Part shown: positions 54,185 to 58,454 of the stretch, piece by piece
Layout of the letters: each line of letters opens with the position of its first letter
Numbering within the stretch: the first letter of the stretch is position 1
Origin: Burkholderiales bacterium
GTDB taxonomy: Bacteria; Pseudomonadota; Gammaproteobacteria; Burkholderiales; Burkholderiaceae_C
Length of the DNA: 58,454 bases
Assembly (NCBI GenBank): GCA_016195825.1
Contig: JACPYV010000011.1
Span: forward strand, 1-58,454
Direction: 5' to 3'
Notes under the pieces: model-generated
Databases searched by the model: none
Told to the model about the DNA's origin: nothing
The model's input: only the letters and a program-made list of their open reading frames with translations
Program-made: the position numbers and the translations under genes

Positions 54185-55552
54185 TCAAGGCGCAGCAGCG
54201 GGGCCCCGAGTTACCAATTGGGCGGCTAGTTTGAAAATATCTCCGTTGCTGCTGATCATGTCCAAGTTCTTCTTCCCACCTGTCGTTGCGACGATCAGCG
54301 GTGTGGAGGTGTCGTTGTCTGGCGGCAGGTTGCCGCATTTCCCTTTGTATAAATTCGTGGTGCACCAATAGTCCACACGCAACGGATGGTCGGAAAAGAC
54401 AACGATAGAAATGTCCTGAATGCCGTTCTCATGCAATCGGTTCACCATCCCGGTCAGCGTTTTGCGTGCGCGCGCGACGTTCGTGCCGTAGTCAGACCAG
54501 AGCTGGCCGTCCGGGCTGTTGCCGGGCGGGTGAGGGTACGGCAGGTGGGCAAAAAGGAAACCACCACGCTTCCAGATCGGCGCATTCCACAGGGCCAGCT
54601 CAATTCGATCAATGAAGTCAGCCCAGACTTGCTTGGAGAATTTGAGGCATTCACTGCCGTCCGGCTTGGTCGTCAGCAGCCGACCGGCCCCGCAACGCCA
54701 CCTACTGGCGTCGAAAAAGTCCAATGAGAAGGGCACGCGTGCACAATAACGCAGTCCCTTCATGGCGCAGTATGGGTGATACAAACCGATGACATCGACG
54801 TCGTTGAGGGTCACCTCAATCTTGCCGAAATCAAGGACATTTCCCTTGCTACAAATGGCAGTAAGTCCGCAGGGTTTCGCCGAGGAAAAATCAACGCCAG
54901 CAAACATAGCCGGAATCGTCTTGGCTGTGGCGTCACCAACCGAAGGGACAGTCTTGAACTGCACCTCGAGCCCGAGTTGGGAAAGATCCTGAACTAGGGG
55001 TTTGGCAGAGCGCCCATCCAATTCGTCAAACAGGACGAAAAGCGTCGCCCTCAAGCTGGTCGATTCAGCATCCTGCATACGCTGTGGCAGCGGCCAAGAC
55101 ATCTTCTCTGCCCGAATTGCGGAGCTGACAAGTGGCGTTGCCACAAACAGGATGCAAGCGACCACCAGCGAGCGACCGATGCGATCGAGTCTTCCCACCT
55201 TATGGAAAACCAAAGCCAGAAAAATCGCAAAGCCGACCATATGCAATGGACGAAGCGATAGGCCGAATATCCTAGGAGAAGAGGAGATGGCACCATTGAG
55301 TACGACGTACCAAATCCAAACGGCGAATGAACTGGCAAAGCAGGTGCCTAGAAGGACGTCATGCCAGGCAGGTCGGATGCAACCAGTGGCAAGGACCACA
55401 ACCAAAAGGGCAAAAAATATCCCGAGTAGAAAATAGACCGACTGACCTGAACTCACCGAATGGTAGAGATCGTGGGTCAACAGGCTGACTACCACGCAAA
55501 CGAGTATGCTGCTGACTTGCAGCAAGTCAACCAATAGCTTGCGTAGATTCAT
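54185..55552 (-). CDS. Membrane-anchored sulfatase-like (alkaline phosphatase superfamily) protein
   Basis: A 455-residue protein with about five membrane helices in residues 1-150 and a periplasmic alkaline-phosphatase-like domain after that. The domain starts LFVLFDELDGRS, the usual position of the first metal aspartate, and later has HLPYPHPP and VVFSDHPLR, corresponding to metal-binding His and Asp-His pairs. The layout resembles EptA/LTA-synthase type enzymes that move phospho-head groups from lipids to glycans, but the exact nucleophile could not be placed. GC content is clearly lower than left of 54 kb. It is the last gene of a leftward glycosyltransferase group, 35 nt after the DUF1972 gene. 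Confidence 0.72.
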   Translation of the reverse strand: MNLRKLLVDLLQVSSILVCVVVSLLTHDLYHSVSSGQSVYFLLGIFFALLVVVLATGCIRPAWHDVLLGTCFASSFAVWIWYVVLNGAISSSPRIFGLSLRPLHMVGFAIFLALVFHKVGRLDRIGRSLVVACILFVATPLVSSAIRAEKMSWPLPQRMQDAESTSLRATLFVLFDELDGRSAKPLVQDLSQLGLEVQFKTVPSVGDATAKTIPAMFAGVDFSSAKPCGLTAICSKGNVLDFGKIEVTLNDVDVIGLYHPYCAMKGLRYCARVPFSLDFFDASRWRCGAGRLLTTKPDGSECLKFSKQVWADFIDRIELALWNAPIWKRGGFLFAHLPYPHPPGNSPDGQLWSDYGTNVARARKTLTGMVNRLHENGIQDISIVVFSDHPLRVDYWCTTNLYKGKCGNLPPDNDTSTPLIVATTGGKKNLDMISSNGDIFKLAAQLVTRGPAAAP

Positions 55553-55587
55553 CGATTGGACGTATTGATCAGGGGATTTGCTGCAAT

Positions 55588-56667
55588 TTAGCCTGCGGCA
55601 TCAACATATGCGCGAGCAATCGCCGAGCTGGTGTACTTCTCTCTCAAGGAAGCCCTGAGAGGATCTGGATCTTTAGAAGGCTTGCTCAATAGATTGAGCC
55701 GCGCCGCCAGCTCGGCAGAGGTCTTGAAGTAATTCGCGGTACCACCTGCAGTGCTCCGATTGAAAGCGCAATCGAAGCAAAACAATTCGCAATCATAAAA
55801 GAGCATCTCAACCAAGGAGGGATTGGTTCCTCCTACGGCGTGACCATGCAGGTAGACACTGCATTCGCTTCGAAGCTCTGCGAGGCGATGCGCGTCGTAA
55901 ATTGGATCCGACAGAGCAAGCCTGGGAGAACTCTGAAACCTTTCGCGCAATTTTTGACCGTACGGGCTATTGTTCCAGTTGCCTACGATCGTGTAACTCT
56001 GCAAGTCTGATGCAAGAAATCCCTCAATGAGGAGGTCAATATTATTCTCGGGTTCGATCCTGCAAATCGTCAAAGCACGCCCAGGTCGCATGCCTGAGGT
56101 TTCGTTGCGAATTACATGGTCTCCGGAATATGCGATCTCCACGGACTTATTGCGCGCCGACGGGATGACGAATTCCACCAAGGCCGCATTATCGTATACG
56201 ACAACGTGCGAGAAGCGTTGCGCGAGAAAGTCAAAGATGCGCAGCAGCATCTTCCGGCGGGGAGAAAACTTGTCGCGGCGCCATTCGACGCCGTCAATAT
56301 TGACTATCAGCCGCTTGCCCAAAAGGTCGCACAAGATTCGCCAGAGCCCAAACCAGGGGGCGCCGGATACCCCGAGCACGACTATGCGATCCGCCAAAAA
56401 GAGCACTCGAAAGAAGGCCAGCAGGTCATGCAATACCGATGAGGCACCGTTCGAGCGCACAGGAATGAAGAGTCGGTTCACCCCATTGAAGAGCGGGTCG
56501 TGGCTCTCGTATAGGCCCTTGTCGCAAGTCACATAGACGGTGTGACCCATTTGGGCAATTTGAGGGGCGCAATTCTCAAGAAATGATTCAAAGCCGCCAT
56601 AACGATTAGGAATTCCGGCACTGCCTATGAAGGCAAAGTGACGGTTCTTTTGAATTGATTCTGGCAT
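55588..56667 (-). CDS. DUF1972-type glycosyltransferase
   Basis: A 359-residue GT-B glycosyltransferase. The DUF1972 N-terminal signature is GSAGIPNRYGGFESFLE, followed by VVLGVSGAPWFG and VNIDGVEWRRDKFS. The donor domain has CRIEPENNIDLLIEGF and the late glycine/serine block GGTNPSLVEML. DUF1972 proteins are rhamnosyl- or similar transferases of cell-surface polysaccharides. An ATG at 56667 is preferred (7 nt after the preceding stop); an in-frame TTG at 56697 would overlap the upstream gene. Codon use is AT-richer than the main operon. Confidence 0.87.
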   Translation of the reverse strand: MPESIQKNRHFAFIGSAGIPNRYGGFESFLENCAPQIAQMGHTVYVTCDKGLYESHDPLFNGVNRLFIPVRSNGASSVLHDLLAFFRVLFLADRIVVLGVSGAPWFGLWRILCDLLGKRLIVNIDGVEWRRDKFSPRRKMLLRIFDFLAQRFSHVVVYDNAALVEFVIPSARNKSVEIAYSGDHVIRNETSGMRPGRALTICRIEPENNIDLLIEGFLASDLQSYTIVGNWNNSPYGQKLRERFQSSPRLALSDPIYDAHRLAELRSECSVYLHGHAVGGTNPSLVEMLFYDCELFCFDCAFNRSTAGGTANYFKTSAELAARLNLLSKPSKDPDPLRASLREKYTSSAIARAYVDAAG

Positions 56668-56674
56668 TCGCGGC

Positions 56675-57772
56675 TCAGCTGGCAGGCGAGTTTTCAAGAG
56701 TGGTTAGGGCTTCAAGGTACTGCAAGGCTGATTGCTCCCACGAGTACTTCAGAAGGACGCTGCGCCTATCCCTTTGGCCATTTCCAGATTGGAGCAGGGC
56801 ATCAATCGCATTCGACATTTGATTGGTGTCACAAGGGTCAAACGTTACGTCAGCAACTCCGACAACATCATCAAGTGGAAATGTTGTACTGATAGCGCAA
56901 GGTAGATTCGCCTCGATGGCCTCGAGCACAGGTATTCCGAAACCCTCACAGATCGACGGATAGACGAAACCAATGGCGTTTTGATATAGCCACGTCAACT
57001 CCGCGTCTGCGACTCGTTCCAACCAGATCACATTGGCAGTAGAGGAAATATTTTTCAGCTCGTCCTGAAATTCCGGTGCGCAGAAGCCGACGATCACTAG
57101 CTTGATGCCGGAAGTGGCCGCCTGACTCGCCGCGAAGGCATCAACCAGTCGGCCATAGTTCTTTCTTGGCTCTACCCGCCCGACAGTAAGAATATAACGG
57201 CTTGCGCCAATTGACGCGACGGGCTTTGTTTGGTTACCAGAGATCTTCTTGTGGATGCCGGCGCCGTTGTAAACGATGGCAATCTTTCGGCTGGGGTTTG
57301 CCCACGCCCTGATATCTTGGGCTGACCGCTCGCTGACGGTCAACAGCAGGTCCGACCTCTTGGCAGTCAAATAGTACAACGCCAGGCGAGGAAGACGATG
57401 GCCGAGGGAAAAGAACTCAGGGTAATAAACGAATAATATGTCGTGAACTGTGGTGATGTACTTCAACCCGAGCTTGGGGACTGGGCATACATATTGAAAA
57501 TGTGCTGCCTCAAATCCCAGCTTCTTCAGCTTGAATGGCAGCACAAAGAGTCGCCAAAGCATGCCATGCTTCCCCATCTCAAGCACATTGACCGAGGACG
57601 GAAGCAAGGAGGAATCGATGTCAGCGAGACTGTCCACGCCGTACCAGAATTCGAAGCGGCGGTTCTCGACTTTCGAGAGATACCGCTCGACCTCATGATG
57701 CAGGGCGGAAATGTAAGTTACGACGCCCTGTCCAGGTTGAGAGAACCAGCGGCAATCGACAAACACCTTCAT
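56675..57772 (-). CDS. Glycosyltransferase family 4
   Basis: A 365-residue GT-B glycosyltransferase. The N-domain begins MKVFVDCRWFSQPGQGVVTY; the C-domain has LTVGRVEPRKNYGRLVDAF, VVYPSICEGFGIPVLEAIEANLP-like residues with the E-x7-E pattern (E in CEGFG and E in LEAIE), typical of mannosyl- and related transferases (GT4). The start at 57772 overlaps the stop of the acyltransferase gene as ATGA; an in-frame extension of 44 residues upstream shows no family features. The sugar is unknown. Confidence 0.88.
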   Translation of the reverse strand: MKVFVDCRWFSQPGQGVVTYISALHHEVERYLSKVENRRFEFWYGVDSLADIDSSLLPSSVNVLEMGKHGMLWRLFVLPFKLKKLGFEAAHFQYVCPVPKLGLKYITTVHDILFVYYPEFFSLGHRLPRLALYYLTAKRSDLLLTVSERSAQDIRAWANPSRKIAIVYNGAGIHKKISGNQTKPVASIGASRYILTVGRVEPRKNYGRLVDAFAASQAATSGIKLVIVGFCAPEFQDELKNISSTANVIWLERVADAELTWLYQNAIGFVYPSICEGFGIPVLEAIEANLPCAISTTFPLDDVVGVADVTFDPCDTNQMSNAIDALLQSGNGQRDRRSVLLKYSWEQSALQYLEALTTLENSPAS

Positions 57773-58302
57773 ATGAACCAAATCTTTCCAAAAGCGGCTG
57801 GGGAATAATCGAGATCTTTGGCACGTGTGCCTATCGGCTTGGCAGGGACACCACCCACTACGGTAAATGGGGCAACATCCTTCGTGACTACCGCGCCCGA
57901 GCAAACAACCGCGCCTTCGCCAATCGTGACGCCTGGCAAGATGATGGCTCTATTCCCAAGCCAAACTCGATTGCCGATGTCAACCGGGCCTTCCGTGATT
58001 CTGAAGTCGCGTGACTGATGGTCATGCTGGTTGGTCCAGATATTAACCTCACTGGAAATATTGACGTCAGATCCGATCTTGAGCCGACCCCGAGCATCAA
58101 GGTGACATCCATGTCCAATCACTGTCCCAGAGCCGATTGATAGCTTCCAAGGGCTGCGCACAAATACACCGGCGTAAATGATGGTCGGACGGTCAATCCT
58201 TGCGCGCAACAACTTCAGGAAAAGGATGCGCAGCCCATGAATAGGCGCATATGAAGCGATGGCGGTCGAGAGCCAAATGGCCCCGTAGAGGATGCTTTTC
58301 AT
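57769..58302 (-). CDS. Hexapeptide-repeat acetyltransferase (WcaF/LacA-like)
   Basis: A 177-residue left-handed beta-helix acyltransferase. A short hydrophobic N-terminal segment is followed by hexapeptide repeats (IGSGTVIGHGCHLDARG, IGNRVWLGNRAIILPGVTIGEGAVV) and the catalytic histidine region NQHDHQSRDF; VVGGVPAKPI closes the domain. Such enzymes O-acetylate sugars in colanic acid or O-antigen. The start at 58302 overlaps the stop of the upstream partial gene (ATGA-type) and the stop overlaps the GT4 start. Confidence 0.87.
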   Translation of the reverse strand: MKSILYGAIWLSTAIASYAPIHGLRILFLKLLRARIDRPTIIYAGVFVRSPWKLSIGSGTVIGHGCHLDARGRLKIGSDVNISSEVNIWTNQHDHQSRDFRITEGPVDIGNRVWLGNRAIILPGVTIGEGAVVCSGAVVTKDVAPFTVVGGVPAKPIGTRAKDLDYSPAAFGKIWFI

Positions 58303-58454
58303 CTGTTCAATGGTTGATTTCTGACGCGCGCCAGCATGCTCAATTGCAGACCCAATGCGGCCCAAACTGTCGTATCGAAGAAGAACGATCCCGAGGCTGC
58401 ATGTACCAGCAAGAGGCTGCCGGACAGGAGGCGAGGAAGCGATCCACGGCCACG
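58299..58454 (-). CDS. O-antigen polymerase/ligase-like protein, 3' end only (cut by window edge)
   Basis: The last 51 codons of a leftward gene enter from the right edge in frame with the window end. They read like the C-terminal membrane helices of a Wzy/WaaL-type protein (SGSLLLVHAASGSFFFDTTVWAALGLQL ending LARVRNQPLNR). The stop overlaps the start of the acetyltransferase gene. A Wzy polymerase here would complete a Wzx/Wzy system with the flippase at 38756. The assignment from such a short piece is tentative. Confidence 0.5.
   Translation of the reverse strand, partial: RGRGSLPRLLSGSLLLVHAASGSFFFDTTVWAALGLQLSMLARVRNQPLNR

Overview
The window is about 58 kb of high-GC DNA (roughly 65-70% by eye over most of its length). 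Gene content, order and codon use look like a beta-proteobacterium of the order Burkholderiales (Roseateles/Mitsuaria/Rubrivivax-like): a hut operon using the HutF/HutG route, YqiA next to an RNB ribonuclease, NudB-EEP-ClsB in one operon, a PEP-CTERM protein, and many ATGA stop/start overlaps. This assignment is an inference from gene content. No rRNA, tRNA or CRISPR array was seen.

Left part (1-35 kb), mostly housekeeping and accessory chromosome. 16-1845: YqiA-type esterase followed by an RNB ribonuclease whose 3' half is replaced in frame by the end of a TupA-type tungstate-binding protein. 1960-4544: a secreted zinc metalloprotease gene with an apparent out-of-frame internal deletion. 4630-8568: thioesterase, CsgG-like lipoprotein, NudB, an EEP-family phosphodiesterase/nuclease and ClsB. 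8595-16524: the complete histidine utilisation cluster, hutHU leftward and hutC-D-I-G-F rightward from a shared control region with a recognisable HutC operator. 16671-22357: chemoreceptor, asparaginase II, a tiny glycine-rich PEP-CTERM protein, a TPR-GGEEF diguanylate cyclase and a DUF429 protein. 22347-28049: a leftward module of cytochrome c, a frameshifted metallophosphoesterase, a CuA-motif cupredoxin, an ECF sigma factor and a likely anti-sigma factor, divergent from a TonB-dependent receptor. 28060-32273: amidohydrolase, a PAS histidine kinase with its NarL-type regulator, and a hydratase. 32379-34734: a lower-GC pair, a Fic protein and an SRAP protein lacking its catalytic cysteine behind a textbook LexA box. 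34840-36805: a small membrane protein and lysS.

Right part (37-58 kb), cell-surface polysaccharide synthesis. A 16-gene rightward operon (36973-53891) with nearly every gene overlapping the next holds an acyltransferase, two DegT-type sugar aminotransferases, a Wzx flippase, two glycosyltransferases, a methyltransferase, a PglC-like phosphoglycosyl transferase, a PglF/WbpM-like 4,6-dehydratase, two small unknowns, a formyltransferase-like protein and a final four-gene block. Three genes of that block match, by domain type and contiguity, the Campylobacter jejuni enzymes that make cytidine diphosphoramidate from glutamine (L-glutamine kinase Cj1418, gamma-glutamyl-CDP-amidate hydrolase Cj1417, CTP:phosphoglutamine cytidylyltransferase Cj1416). 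The fourth is a TagB/TagF-like phosphotransferase that would be a natural enzyme for putting the phosphoramidate group on the glycan. The kinase here carries an extra N-terminal nucleotidyltransferase-like domain with eroded active-site motifs. This is the strongest candidate for an undescribed system in the window.

Facing this operon (54185-58454, leftward) is a clearly lower-GC group, probably acquired separately: a membrane-anchored sulfatase-like protein, a DUF1972 glycosyltransferase, a GT4 glycosyltransferase, a hexapeptide acyltransferase and the 3' end of an O-antigen polymerase/ligase-like gene cut by the window edge.
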